The notes: generated by a model not told the origin, from the letters alone. Shown: positions 1 through 10,571, numbered from the stretch's first letter. The stretch is 64,000 nt of DNA from Urinicoccus timonensis (GCF_900232945.1 NZ_OCTU01000001.1:43532-107531); one strand, 5' to 3'. Program-made: numbers and translations.

Positions 1-1179
1 ATAAGAGAAGTAAAGGAAGAATTAAATATAGATTTTGAAGTTTATATTCTTGGAGATAATCAAGGATATAAAAATTTTTACAATCTTGATGATAAAGATT
101 ATTTATCTCAACAAATAGAGATCAATTATAAAGAGATAGGATTATTACTTTTATCAGGAGGCACAACTGGTATACCCAAATTGATACCAAGGAGACACTG
201 CGATTATATCTATGTAGCGAAAGAAACTGCAAAGAGATGTAAAATGGATCAAGACAGTATTTATCTAGCTTCTCTTCCTATTGCTCACAACTTTCCTTTA
301 TGTTGCCCAGGGATATTAGGAACATTTTTTATAGGCGGCAAAGTTGTTTTATGCTCAGTAACAAGCCCAGATGAAATCTTGCCTTTAATTGAAGAAGAAA
401 TGGTTACTATAACGGGCTTAGTTCCTGCTATGGCAAATATATGTATAGATTTTATAAAGGTAGATGATTATGACATATCATCATTAAAGGTTCTTCAAGT
501 TGGAGGTTCGGTTTTAGAAGAAAAACTTGCAGAAAAAATAGAAAGAGAATTTGGGTGCAAATTACAACAAATTTTCGGAATAGCTGAAGGTCTGATTATG
601 ACAACTTCTTTAGATGATGATAGTAAAACTATATTTACAACTCAAGGTAAACCTATAAGTGAGTTTGATGAATTGTTAATAGTTGATGAAGATGGAGAAG
701 AAGTCAAAGATGAAGATTACGGAGAACTTATAGTTAGAGGCTCTTACACAATTTATGGCTATTATAAGCTCCCAGAAGTAAATAAAAGATGTATAGACAA
801 AGATTTATATTTCAAAACTGGAGATAAGGCAAGGAAACTAAAAGATGGGAATTATCAGGTAGTTGGAAGAATTTCAGAAACAATAAATAGGGCTGGAGAA
901 AAAATCACCCCTTCTGAAATTGAAGATATTTTACTATCCAATGAGAATATAGGAGATGTTCAAGTTGTAGGAGTGCCTGATGAACTTTTGGGAGAAAAAA
1001 TAGGAGTATTCATATTAAAAGATGAGAAGGACGAACTCTCATTAGAAGATATCAGGACATTTCTAGCAAATAAAAATGTAGCGGAATTTAAATTACCAGA
1101 TTCTATAAAATATATAGATTCATGGCCGCTAACTGCTTTGGGGAAAATTGATAGAAATAAATTAAAAAGAATAGAGTGA
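1..1179 (+). CDS. Aryl-acid AMP ligase (salicylate/2,3-DHB type), 5' end outside window
   Basis: The frame is open from the first base, so the gene starts upstream; 392 residues of a family of about 540 are present. ANL-superfamily motifs are clear: the phosphate-binding loop LLLSGGTTGIPK near the start, the YFKTGDKARK and GRISETINRAGEKITPSEIED region (A7-A8), and LTALGKIDRNKL with the catalytic lysine near the end. The AHN motif in SLPIAHNFPL matches the Asn that contacts the aryl acid in DhbE/EntE/YbtE. Such enzymes activate salicylate or dihydroxybenzoate and load it on an aryl carrier protein. That carrier is the N-terminus of the next gene, 12 bp downstream, so this is probably the starter-unit enzyme of the NRPS. 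Salicylate versus DHB cannot be decided here. Confidence 0.9.
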   Translation: MREVKEELNIDFEVYILGDNQGYKNFYNLDDKDYLSQQIEINYKEIGLLLLSGGTTGIPKLIPRRHCDYIYVAKETAKRCKMDQDSIYLASLPIAHNFPLCCPGILGTFFIGGKVVLCSVTSPDEILPLIEEEMVTITGLVPAMANICIDFIKVDDYDISSLKVLQVGGSVLEEKLAEKIEREFGCKLQQIFGIAEGLIMTTSLDDDSKTIFTTQGKPISEFDELLIVDEDGEEVKDEDYGELIVRGSYTIYGYYKLPEVNKRCIDKDLYFKTGDKARKLKDGNYQVVGRISETINRAGEKITPSEIEDILLSNENIGDVQVVGVPDELLGEKIGVFILKDEKDELSLEDIRTFLANKNVAEFKLPDSIKYIDSWPLTALGKIDRNKLKRIE

Positions 1180-1191
1180 AAGGAGCAGAAC

Positions 1192-3132
1192 ATGGAATTT
1201 GATGCGAGAAAAGAAATTAAACTAATAATTGAAAAATGGTTAAAAGATACCTTGAAGAAATCAGACATAAAAGAAAATGACAATTTAATAGAAAAAGGCT
1301 TAAGTTCCATGCAAGTAATGCAACTTTCAGGAATTCTTAAAAAAGAAGGACTTAGAATATCCTTCGCAAAGCTCATTGAGAAGCCTACACTTAATTCATG
1401 GTTTGACCTAGTAGCTAATTCAAAAATTATTAAGAAACATTCAAAAGATAATAAGAAATCAAATGATGGCAAAGATTCATTCAATCTTACAGATGTTCAA
1501 TATTCTTATTTTATAGGCAGAAGTGATGATCAAACTCTAGGTGGAGTGGGTTGTCATGCCTATATTGAAATAGATGGAAAAGATATAGATTATAAAAGAT
1601 TGAATGATGCGTGGAATAAACTTCAATATAGACATCCAATGCTCAGAGCAAGATTCACAGAAGATGGAAAGCAAGAAATATTAGATAAACCTTTTAGTGA
1701 AGAAATTGAAGTTTTGGATTTATCTAATTTAGATGGTGAAGAAAACAAAATTAGACTAGACGAAATACGAGAAAGTTTATCTCATAGAAAACTTAGAGTA
1801 GAAATGGGAGAAGTCGCAGGATTAAAACTTGCAAATCTGTCACAGAATAGAAATAAAATTTTCTTTGATTTAGATTTACTTGTTGCCGATGTCATGAGTA
1901 TGAGTATTCTTTTGAAAGAATTAGGAGAATTGTATTTAGGAAAAGAATTAGATAATCTAAACAATTATACTTTTAAAGACTATATAAACAATCTTGAAGT
2001 AGACTCTGAAACTTATAAAAAAGACCAAGAGTTTTGGAAAGATAAAATAGACTCATTTGAGATAGAAAGACCTAATTTACCATTAAAGAAAGCTCCTGAA
2101 CAAATTAAAGAAACGAGATTCACTAGAAGAAAACGAGTTATTGAAAAAGATAAATGGAGCAAAATAAAAGAGCTTGCAGCAAGCTATAAATCTACGCCAT
2201 CAATGGTTTTATTAACTGCGTATGCTTTAATTCTAGAAAGATGGACTAACCAAGATAAGTTTTTTATAAATTTACCATTATTTAATAGAGATCTTTCAAA
2301 CGAAAACTTGAAAGATATGGTGGCAGACTTTACAAATATCTTATTAGTAGAACATGAAAGAAAAAATGATACTTCTTTCCTAGAAACTTTGAATAGAATA
2401 AGCGAAACCTTTATAGACAATGCTAGTCATTCATCTTATAGTGGAGTACAAGTTCAAAGGGATATATCAAAATCACAGGGTACAAGCCTTAATGTAGCAC
2501 CTGTAGTTTTTGCGTGCAACATAGACTATCCACTAGAAACTGAAATTTCAAGGAAAGCTTTGGGCAAAATTACATATATGGTATCACAAACTCCAGGAAT
2601 ATGGTTAGATTTCCAATCTTATATAAAAGATGGAGATTTAGTATTATGCTGGGATAGTGTAGATGAACTTTTCCCTGAAAAAATGTTAGATGATATGTTG
2701 AATTCTTTAGAAAAACAACTTTTAAGGCTAACTAAATATGATGATTGGATTGCAAAAAATGAAATTTCAAATAATTATTTACAATATAGAGAGTATAAAG
2801 AGTGTAATTTTAATTATAATAAGCTTCAAAGCATTGATGTACCTTTAGGTGAAAAGTCGAGAGTTGATGCAATAAATCTAACAGTAACACAAAACAAAAT
2901 AATTGCTATATGGAAAAAGCATCTAGATATGAGAGAAATATCTATTTATGATAATTATTTTAAAATTGGAGGTGATAGCTTAAAAGCTATGGGTATAATC
3001 AATGAAATTAAAAGGGTTTTTAAATTAGAAAACCAAATTTCAATGAACTTAATATTTACAAATCTAACAATAGAAAGAATATCGGATAAGATTGATGAAA
3101 TTCTTGAAGATATAGAAGTTTATTCAATTTAA
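1192..3132 (+). CDS. NRPS ArCP-Cy-PCP (no adenylation domain)
   Basis: 646 residues, ATG preceded by AAAGGAG. An N-terminal carrier domain (about 1-80) has GLSSMQ with the phosphopantetheine serine near residue 38. A condensation/cyclization domain (about 95-500) carries the cyclization signature DxxxxDxxS as DLLVADVMS near residue 228, instead of the HHxxxDG of ordinary condensation domains. A C-terminal PCP has IGGDSLKAM near residue 594. There is no adenylation domain, so the PCP is probably charged in trans by the A domain of the next protein, as HMWP2 does for several carriers in yersiniabactin synthesis. Expected chemistry: join the aryl acid to cysteine and close a thiazoline ring. It lies in an operon with the ligase before it and the large synthetase 11-20 bp after it. 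Confidence 0.9.
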   Translation: MEFDARKEIKLIIEKWLKDTLKKSDIKENDNLIEKGLSSMQVMQLSGILKKEGLRISFAKLIEKPTLNSWFDLVANSKIIKKHSKDNKKSNDGKDSFNLTDVQYSYFIGRSDDQTLGGVGCHAYIEIDGKDIDYKRLNDAWNKLQYRHPMLRARFTEDGKQEILDKPFSEEIEVLDLSNLDGEENKIRLDEIRESLSHRKLRVEMGEVAGLKLANLSQNRNKIFFDLDLLVADVMSMSILLKELGELYLGKELDNLNNYTFKDYINNLEVDSETYKKDQEFWKDKIDSFEIERPNLPLKKAPEQIKETRFTRRKRVIEKDKWSKIKELAASYKSTPSMVLLTAYALILERWTNQDKFFINLPLFNRDLSNENLKDMVADFTNILLVEHERKNDTSFLETLNRISETFIDNASHSSYSGVQVQRDISKSQGTSLNVAPVVFACNIDYPLETEISRKALGKITYMVSQTPGIWLDFQSYIKDGDLVLCWDSVDELFPEKMLDDMLNSLEKQLLRLTKYDDWIAKNEISNNYLQYREYKECNFNYNKLQSIDVPLGEKSRVDAINLTVTQNKIIAIWKKHLDMREISIYDNYFKIGGDSLKAMGIINEIKRVFKLENQISMNLIFTNLTIERISDKIDEILEDIEVYSI

Positions 3133-3152
3133 TAAAAGAAAGGATGGATTTA

Positions 3153-6100
3153 ATGAGTATAACAGAATTACTAGATATTTTAAACAATAAAAATATAGTT
3201 GTTTGGAAAGAGGGTTGTAACGTAAAGTTTAAAGCACCTAAGGGGAGTTTAACAGATGAATTAAAAGAACAACTTAAGATTAATAAATCAATGCTTTTAG
3301 AATATTTGGATAAAGAAAAAAACATATATTTTAAAAGAGATGAAATAAATCGTTATGAGGAATTTGATTTAACAGAAATACAGAGTTCATATTTATTGGG
3401 AAGGAATACAGCATTTGAATTGGGTGGTGTGGGTTGCCATGGGTATATGGAAATTGAATATAACGAGCTTTTAGATAAGGACAAAATAGAGATAGCATGG
3501 AATAAAGTCATAAAAAAGCATGATATGCTTAGAGCAATCATATATAAGAATGGTAAACAAAAAGTGCAAAAGGATGTACCATTTGTTGAAATTGAAGAGA
3601 ATTTTTCAATAGATGAAAAAGAATTAGATTTGAGGGAGAAATTAGCTAACAAACAGTATAAAATTGGTGAATGGCCAATGTGTGATATTGCAATAACTAA
3701 AATAAATGAAAAAACGTTGCTTCACTTTTCTGTTGATATGATAGTTGCTGACTATATAAGCATGAATATCATATTGAAAGATTTAGAAGATTTTTATTAT
3801 AACCCCGAAAAAGAAGCGTGTAATTCTAGTAGCTATAGAGATATCGTTATATATGAAAAAGAGAGAAAACAAAATAAAAGTGCTAATAGCCAAGAAGATA
3901 AAAAATATTGGGAAAATAAGATAGAAAATATGGGAAACTCACCATTCTTACCGACACTAAAGACTGTAGATATAGAAGATAGCTCTTTTCTTCAAAAAAG
4001 TATTTTTTTAAATGAAGACATGTGGAGTAAACTCTGCGATTTGTCAAAAAATATCGGTGTAACTGTGTCGGCTGTGGTTATGTCAGTATTGTCAGAAATA
4101 GTATATTACTGGTCAGGTACAAATAAATTTTGCATAAACACCACTTTATTTAAGAGGAGTTCTTTAAATATAAAAGATATTAATGAAATAGTGGGAGATT
4201 TTACGGATGTGAATGTATCGGCAATAGATATAGACAGTAAATTAACATTTAAAGATAGAATAATAAATCTGCAAAAGAATTTATGGATGGATATGGAACA
4301 TAACTCATTTTCTGGAGTTGAAGTTCTAAGAATGCTTAGCAGATTAAAAGGTGAGAATGTTGTAGTGCCATTAGTTTTTACAAGCACAGTTGGTCTGTCA
4401 AATGAAAATGACGTATTGTTAAAGCGAAAAGTCAATTATAAAATCAGCCAAACACCTCAAGTTTATATTGATTGTCAGTTAGCAGAAGAAAAGACAGGAG
4501 CTAGGATAAATTGGGATATTAGAAAATTTGTGTTTGATCAAGTTGTCATGGATGAAATGTTTGCAGGTTTTGTAAATATAATTAAGGAACTATGTAAAAA
4601 TCCGTATAAAATCCTAGATTTGAAAAATCCAGTGGAATTACCTGAAAATATTCTGCAAGTTAGACATGATATTAATTCAACACAAAGAAAATTTCCAAAA
4701 AGAACTTTAGGAGATGGATTTTTAAAAATGCTAAATAAAAATCCAGAGAAAACAGCTCTAATTTTCAAGGGAAATACTTATTCTTATAGAAAATTAAGCT
4801 TATATGTTAGTTCGATAATGGAAGCTTTAAAAAATAATAAAATAAAATCTGGAGATAGAATAGCAGTTAATATTGAAAAAAATGAGTGGCAGATTGCATC
4901 TGTACTAGCTATTGTATTAAGCGGCGCTGTATATGTTCCAATAGACGTAGACCAGCCAATTAATAGAAAAAACAAGATTCTAAAAAAGTCAGATGTTAAA
5001 GTGGTTCTATCATGTGATGAAGAGCTGAGCAATTCTGAATTTAAAAATATAAATTTACACAATATTTCTTTAAGTGAATTTAATAGCATGAAAGATTTAA
5101 ATTTAGAAAAATATTACATGGATGATGCTTATATAATCTTTACTTCTGGGACTACTGGTGAACCTAAGGGTGTAAGAATAACGCATGATGCAGTTATGAA
5201 TACAATAATTGATGTCAATGAAAGATATAGGATAAAAGAAACAGACGTGTTTTTAGGATTAGCAAAATTATCCTTTGATTTATCGGTATATGATATATTT
5301 GGGTGTTTTGATATTGGGGGAACATTAGTACTACCAGAATCAGAGAAGACAAATGATTCAAAGTATATTTATGATTTAATGTTGCTTCATAGAGTAACTA
5401 TTTGGAGCTCTGTGCCAGCTCAAATGCAACTGATAGTTAATTATTTAGAGGCATCTGAAAAAATAAAAAAGAGTGAATATTTAAGACTATGTATGTTGTC
5501 GGGAGATTGGATTCCAACAAATTTACCAAGTAGAGTATACAATATTTTTGAAAATGTGAAGCTTGTTAGCATGGGTGGGGCTACAGAAGCATCAATTTGG
5601 TCTATCTATTATAATATAGGTAAAAATGAGAAATTTGATATTAGTGTTCCATATGGATACCCTATGTCAAATCAAAAATTTTTCGTTTTAAACAGAGATT
5701 TAAATCCTTGCCCCGACTATGTTAAAGGTGGATTGTATATTGGCGGTAAGGGAATATCCAAGGGATACATCGGAGATGAAAAATTAAATAAAGAACAATT
5801 TATAAGAACAAGAGATGGAGAAATTATATATAAAACAGGTGATACAGGTTATTATTTAAAAAATGGTTTAATTATTTTTACTGGTAGAGAGTCTGGAGAT
5901 GGACAAATAAAAATTCATGGATATAGAATAGAATTATCAGAGATAGAGGATGCAATTGTTTCTTATAACAAAGTAGATTCTGCACAAGTTGTATATACAA
6001 AAGGGAAATCTTTAGATGGTAAAATAAATGCTGTGGTTACTCCTAAAATTAAAAGTTATATATCTAATGATTTTTATTTGGGTTGCGATGAAATTGAGTT

Positions 6101-8672
6101 TTTAAAAGAGTTAGAATCAAGTGTTTTAGAGAATATGAATCTTGATTTATTAATAAAATGGGGAAATTGTGCTGACAAGGTATCATTGAAATCTATTTTA
6201 GGAACATTTCAACATTTTGGAATTTTTACTGACCAAAAAAGCAAATATAATATTCAAGAGATTAAAAAAATAATAAAAGTACCTGAAAAGTTAGAAAAGT
6301 TATTAAAGAGATGGCTAAATGTATTGGTTAAAGAAAAAATATTACAATTAGATGAGGAACAATACCAATATTTAGGTGAAGAGAATGGAGAAACACTTGA
6401 ACAATTATGGAATGATTTTTATAAAGTAGAAAATGAATTTAATTACAGTAAGGATTTTTTAGCTTATCTGAAAAGATCTAATGATTCTTTACCTGAACTA
6501 ATAACAGGAATCGAAGATCCGCTAAATTTACTTTTTCCAAAAGGGGATTTAAAACCTGCTTTGGCATCATATCACGACAATAAAATAAATAGAATCAATA
6601 ATGGTTTTATAGCTAATGAAATACATTATTTATATAATGAAAAAATAAAAAATAGCGATAAACCATTTAGGATTTTAGAAGTTGGAGCAGGAGTAGGTGG
6701 AACAACTATTGATGTGATTACTAAATTGAAAGATTCAAAAGTTGAATATTATTTCACTGATGTTTCTGAATTCTTTTTTAACAATGCAAAAAACATTTTT
6801 CATGAATATGATTGGATAAAATACAAAATATTTGATATAAATGAAGATTTTTATAAGCAGGGTCTAGATGCGTTCTCATTTGATTTAATACTATGTGCAA
6901 ATGTATTACACAATTCTAGAAATATAGATTTCGTTATAAAAAACTTAAAAAATCTATTAGTAGATTCTGGGACATTGATTATATTAGAGGAAACAAAAAT
7001 GAGTTATATGTTATTAACATCAATGGAATTCAAGGATGGATTGATAGGATTTGAAGATGAAAGAAAAGAAAGTGAACAAACATTTTTCTCAAAAAAGCAA
7101 TGGGAAGATATTATAGATAGAAATGATGGCAACATATCTTATGCATTTCCAAGTAGTCAGTTACTAGAAGTATCAGGACAAAGTGTTTTTGTAACGAGAT
7201 TTAAAAATGAATATTATAACATTGACAAAACAGAATTATTTGAGCATTTAAATGATTCTTTGCCAAACTATATGATTCCATCTGATATAAAAATATTACA
7301 AAGTTTACCCAAAACAAGCAATGGGAAAATTAACAAAGAGGAAATATCAAGTTTATTCAAAGTAGAAGATTATGATATTAGTATTGATAAATCTCAAATG
7401 ACAGAGATAGAAAAAAAGATTGAACATATATGGTGTAAAGAGCTAAATAAGTCTTTTATTGGATTAGATGAAAACTTTTATAGTGTAGGAGGAGACTCTC
7501 TTTTAATAGCACAAATTATAAGTGAAATTTTGGAAAAAGTAGAAGAAGCAAAAGATTGGGACTGGAGTTCTTTGCTTACTGAAATGATGCAAACGCCGAC
7601 AATCAGAGAAATTTCCAAAAAAATTCAAAACAGGTTTGATAAGATTGATAAAAAGATTGATAAGTCTTTATCAGTATTAAAAAAATCCAATTTAGATAAT
7701 GATAAGAAAACTGCTAAAGTTTTATTTCACGCAGGGACAGGCACATTATCTGCATATACAGAATTATTAGATTATATTATAAAAGATAGTAATGATGTCG
7801 AAGATGTATTGGGCTTTTCTTTTGGAGATGAGGCAGAATATGTTTCTATGAAAACTGAGGATACATTTAAAAATCTTGGAGAAAAATATGGAGAGGTATT
7901 ATGTAAACTCGGTTATTCCAAGTATATCCTTATTGGACATTGCGTTGGTGGATTGATAGCTATTGAGACTGCGAATTATATAACCAATAAAAACATGAAT
8001 GTATCAGATGTAACTTTATTGAGTACGACTATTCCAAGAGAACAAAACAGAACAGTTTTCCATTGTTTATCAAGAAATAAATATGATATAGCACTAAGGA
8101 CGAGTTTAGAAAATGAATTACTGCTAGAAAGAACATTTTCTAGGCTAATAAATGCTGATATTTTTAAAGCTGGTCATACTGTAAGTGATGAAAGACTCGA
8201 TGATTGTATAAAATATATGGTAAAAAATCTAGATGGTGACTTGAAAATAGAGTCATTTGAGAGGCTTGTTGGAGAGTATGAGGATATAGGACTTGAGTTT
8301 AAAAGACTTTCTTCAATTCCAATTTCTGAAAGACTAAATAATCTTTATAATTCAATAAATAGAGATAAGTTAAATTTATTAGATAATGAAATAAGAATGT
8401 TAAATACACTATTTAACATCTTTTCTCAAAATTTTGGATGTGTATCAACTTATAAACCCCCAAAATATAGCGGGAATGTAAGGGTTTTCTCTTGTGAAGA
8501 AACAGAAAAAAGTTTTTATGGAGAATTTTTTGGAGAAGATAAAGAAACTTGGGAGAAGTATTTAGCTGGGAATATATTGTACAGCAGTATATCAGGACAA
8601 CATTTTGATTGTTTAACTGGAGAAAATCTAAAACAAAATAGCATGAAGATATTAAAATTCATTAATGAATAG
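3153..8672 (+). CDS. NRPS TubC docking-Cy-A(MT-like insert)-PCP-TE
   Basis: I choose the ATG at 3153 because AAAGGATGG sits at proper distance; an ATG at 3144 overlaps that site. Order: TubC-type docking domain (about 1-52), cyclization domain with DMIVADYIS (about 195), adenylation domain with FTSGTTGEPKG (about 663), GGATEAS and KIHGYRIELSEIED (about 920-932). A SAM-binding methyltransferase-like insert (LEVGAGVGGTT, about 1174) sits between A8 and A10 (PKTSNGKIN, about 1385). PCP with GGDSLL (about 1446) and a thioesterase follow. In PchE/PchF-type synthetases the insert acts as epimerase or N-methyltransferase; I cannot tell which. The TE nucleophile elbow reads GHCVGG, so Cys replaces the usual Ser; a terminal His lies in SGQHFDC (about 1815). 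Predicted product: an aryl-bis-thiazoline/thiazolidine acid, a pyochelin- or equibactin-like metallophore. Confidence 0.9.
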   Translation: MSITELLDILNNKNIVVWKEGCNVKFKAPKGSLTDELKEQLKINKSMLLEYLDKEKNIYFKRDEINRYEEFDLTEIQSSYLLGRNTAFELGGVGCHGYMEIEYNELLDKDKIEIAWNKVIKKHDMLRAIIYKNGKQKVQKDVPFVEIEENFSIDEKELDLREKLANKQYKIGEWPMCDIAITKINEKTLLHFSVDMIVADYISMNIILKDLEDFYYNPEKEACNSSSYRDIVIYEKERKQNKSANSQEDKKYWENKIENMGNSPFLPTLKTVDIEDSSFLQKSIFLNEDMWSKLCDLSKNIGVTVSAVVMSVLSEIVYYWSGTNKFCINTTLFKRSSLNIKDINEIVGDFTDVNVSAIDIDSKLTFKDRIINLQKNLWMDMEHNSFSGVEVLRMLSRLKGENVVVPLVFTSTVGLSNENDVLLKRKVNYKISQTPQVYIDCQLAEEKTGARINWDIRKFVFDQVVMDEMFAGFVNIIKELCKNPYKILDLKNPVELPENILQVRHDINSTQRKFPKRTLGDGFLKMLNKNPEKTALIFKGNTYSYRKLSLYVSSIMEALKNNKIKSGDRIAVNIEKNEWQIASVLAIVLSGAVYVPIDVDQPINRKNKILKKSDVKVVLSCDEELSNSEFKNINLHNISLSEFNSMKDLNLEKYYMDDAYIIFTSGTTGEPKGVRITHDAVMNTIIDVNERYRIKETDVFLGLAKLSFDLSVYDIFGCFDIGGTLVLPESEKTNDSKYIYDLMLLHRVTIWSSVPAQMQLIVNYLEASEKIKKSEYLRLCMLSGDWIPTNLPSRVYNIFENVKLVSMGGATEASIWSIYYNIGKNEKFDISVPYGYPMSNQKFFVLNRDLNPCPDYVKGGLYIGGKGISKGYIGDEKLNKEQFIRTRDGEIIYKTGDTGYYLKNGLIIFTGRESGDGQIKIHGYRIELSEIEDAIVSYNKVDSAQVVYTKGKSLDGKINAVVTPKIKSYISNDFYLGCDEIEFLKELESSVLENMNLDLLIKWGNCADKVSLKSILGTFQHFGIFTDQKSKYNIQEIKKIIKVPEKLEKLLKRWLNVLVKEKILQLDEEQYQYLGEENGETLEQLWNDFYKVENEFNYSKDFLAYLKRSNDSLPELITGIEDPLNLLFPKGDLKPALASYHDNKINRINNGFIANEIHYLYNEKIKNSDKPFRILEVGAGVGGTTIDVITKLKDSKVEYYFTDVSEFFFNNAKNIFHEYDWIKYKIFDINEDFYKQGLDAFSFDLILCANVLHNSRNIDFVIKNLKNLLVDSGTLIILEETKMSYMLLTSMEFKDGLIGFEDERKESEQTFFSKKQWEDIIDRNDGNISYAFPSSQLLEVSGQSVFVTRFKNEYYNIDKTELFEHLNDSLPNYMIPSDIKILQSLPKTSNGKINKEEISSLFKVEDYDISIDKSQMTEIEKKIEHIWCKELNKSFIGLDENFYSVGGDSLLIAQIISEILEKVEEAKDWDWSSLLTEMMQTPTIREISKKIQNRFDKIDKKIDKSLSVLKKSNLDNDKKTAKVLFHAGTGTLSAYTELLDYIIKDSNDVEDVLGFSFGDEAEYVSMKTEDTFKNLGEKYGEVLCKLGYSKYILIGHCVGGLIAIETANYITNKNMNVSDVTLLSTTIPREQNRTVFHCLSRNKYDIALRTSLENELLLERTFSRLINADIFKAGHTVSDERLDDCIKYMVKNLDGDLKIESFERLVGEYEDIGLEFKRLSSIPISERLNNLYNSINRDKLNLLDNEIRMLNTLFNIFSQNFGCVSTYKPPKYSGNVRVFSCEETEKSFYGEFFGEDKETWEKYLAGNILYSSISGQHFDCLTGENLKQNSMKILKFINE

Positions 8673-8761
8673 GGAATATTCAAGATGATAAAATTATTTA
8701 ATGATTCAAGCTAAAAATTGAAGTCATATTGGTTTTTATTTACTAAAAGAGAGGTGAATAT

Positions 8762-9817
8762 ATGAAAAATCCGATAATTGGAATATTGGGAGGAAGTGGA
8801 AATATTGGTTCAAAATGTGTAGAAATTATAAGTGAGATATATCCTTTATATGCTACCTACAAGAACAATAAAAAACAAGATACAGAAAATCGCACCTATG
8901 TACAGATGGACATAAAAGATTTGGGTAAAGTCGCTGAATTTTGTAATCAAGTCGATATTTTGATAAATTGTGCTGGAGCATCATATAAAAATGGAGAAAA
9001 GATAGCTAAAATAGCAAGTGAATGCAATATTCCATATATAGATCCATCAGGTGAATCATTTTTAGAGGATAAAATAAAAGAAGAACTAGATAACAACATA
9101 TTTGTTTTATCTTCGGGATATTTCCCTGGATTAAGTGGAATTATGGCAAGTTATGCTTGTAGTTGTTTAAAAAATGTTGATTCTATTTCAGGTTTTAATG
9201 TAAGTGAAGAAATTCCCAGTAAATCAGCAATTGAAGACTTTGTTTTAACAAATTTATCTGGGTTTGGAAAAGCGTTATATTATTACAAAAATGGTGAGCT
9301 TGTATATGAAGATGGAATTAAATTTGTAAATGTTAATGGTGATATTTATAAGCTATCAAACTATATTACCAAAGAATTTTTAAGAGTAGCAGAAAAATTT
9401 AATGTTAACACTGCAAATTGGTTTAATCAAATTTATGACGATAAAGTTATTCGAAAAATGCAGGAAATAGTATTAAAATCTGATAAATTTGAGGGTAGTT
9501 ATAGTAAAGATATAGATAATATAATTTCATTTTTTAAAGCAAATGTTTCTAAAAATAATTTTAACAAGCTAATAATTTCTGCGAAAAATTCTATGGAAAA
9601 CATTGAGATTGAAGTAGAAAGTAAAGAAAGCAGTACAATGAGTGCTGTAATTTGTTCTAATCTTGTTAAGAAAATCCTGGAGAAAAATTATAAAAATGGG
9701 CTATATTATTCAATGGATATTTTAGACTTTAAAGATATAGAAAGGGATTTGATATTGAAAAATGTTAAAGTAAATATCAAAAAAGAAAAAAAGGAATATG
9801 AGGAGGGTGTGTTATAA
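8762..9817 (+). CDS. NAD(P)-binding reductase-like protein of the NRPS locus
   Basis: 351 residues, ATG preceded by GAGAGGTG. The N-terminus GILGGSGNIG is a Rossmann nucleotide-binding loop, followed by LINCAGASYK, as in saccharopine-dehydrogenase-like oxidoreductases. It sits 89 bp after the synthetase and abuts the next gene. Yersiniabactin and pyochelin pathways need a thiazolinyl imide reductase (Irp3/PchG); this gene occupies that slot but its visible motifs are those of the saccharopine dehydrogenase-type fold, so assignment as thiazoline reductase is inference from context. An alternative is a role in precursor supply. Confidence 0.65.
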   Translation: MKNPIIGILGGSGNIGSKCVEIISEIYPLYATYKNNKKQDTENRTYVQMDIKDLGKVAEFCNQVDILINCAGASYKNGEKIAKIASECNIPYIDPSGESFLEDKIKEELDNNIFVLSSGYFPGLSGIMASYACSCLKNVDSISGFNVSEEIPSKSAIEDFVLTNLSGFGKALYYYKNGELVYEDGIKFVNVNGDIYKLSNYITKEFLRVAEKFNVNTANWFNQIYDDKVIRKMQEIVLKSDKFEGSYSKDIDNIISFFKANVSKNNFNKLIISAKNSMENIEIEVESKESSTMSAVICSNLVKKILEKNYKNGLYYSMDILDFKDIERDLILKNVKVNIKKEKKEYEEGVL

Positions 9818-10570
9818 ATGAAGATAGTGGGTGATTTAAACAATCCTAAAATTATGCTAGTTCATGGTGCTGGCTTTTATTGGGAAAATTGTTTTAGGGA
9901 AATAATAGAATCTTTAAAATCAAGTTATTGCATTCTATTACCTGTTTTACCAGGTCATAGTAATATCAATGAAGAACCAATTAAATCTGTAGAACAAGTT
10001 GCTGCAAGGATAATAAAGGAAATTAAAGATTTAAGAGTTGATAATATTGAACTAGCATATGGTATATCTTTAGGAGCCAGTATTGTTCTTGAAACGATAT
10101 TGTGTGGAGAAGTTAACATAAAAAAAGTAATCCTAGATGGTGGTCAATATATAAATATGGGAGAAAATATTGAATTATTTTCAAATATAATGTCAAAACA
10201 ATTTATTGGATTATTAGAAAATAATCATCTTCAAAAAGAAATCAGAGATAACATGGGATATGATGAAAACGACATTGAAGTATTAAAACCAATGTTATTT
10301 AAGTCCATAAGTAATGAAACTTTATACAGTACATTTAAAGCTGCATATAGTTATGATATAACAAATAAAAATTCTGACAAATTAGCTACGAAAGACATAT
10401 CTGTTTCTTTTGGAAGTAGAGAAATATACGCAAAAGATTCTTTAAATTATTTAGAAAAGTTAATAAAAAAAGAATTAGAAGTAGAAGAAATAAAAGATAT
10501 GGGGCATTCAGAAGCTTTAAGTAAGCATCCAGAAATAATAATTGAGATGATAAAGAGTAGAATTAAATGA
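9818..10570 (+). CDS. Alpha/beta hydrolase, probable type II thioesterase
   Basis: 250 residues; ATG directly follows the previous stop codon (TAAATG) with GAGGAGGG upstream, so the two are translationally linked. LVHGAGFYWEN forms the oxyanion region, YGISLGAS is the GxSxG nucleophile elbow (Ser near residue 89), and KDMGHSEALSKHP supplies the catalytic His. In this setting an editing thioesterase that clears mis-primed carrier proteins, like YbtT, is the natural role, though the sequence is closer to general alpha/beta hydrolases than to classical type II TEs. Release or hydrolysis of the siderophore is another possibility. Confidence 0.65.
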   Translation: MKIVGDLNNPKIMLVHGAGFYWENCFREIIESLKSSYCILLPVLPGHSNINEEPIKSVEQVAARIIKEIKDLRVDNIELAYGISLGASIVLETILCGEVNIKKVILDGGQYINMGENIELFSNIMSKQFIGLLENNHLQKEIRDNMGYDENDIEVLKPMLFKSISNETLYSTFKAAYSYDITNKNSDKLATKDISVSFGSREIYAKDSLNYLEKLIKKELEVEEIKDMGHSEALSKHPEIIIEMIKSRIK

Positions 10571-10571
10571 G

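Noticed and set aside
960..1484. Minus-strand open frame of 174 codons across two NRPS genes
   Set aside because: No RBS, Ser/Phe-rich low-complexity translation of AT-rich antisense; both plus-strand genes are certain.
8762..9817. Firm naming as thiazolinyl imide reductase (Irp3/PchG)
   Set aside because: Its visible motifs are those of saccharopine-dehydrogenase-like oxidoreductases, not the Gfo/Idh-type pattern of PchG; role left open.
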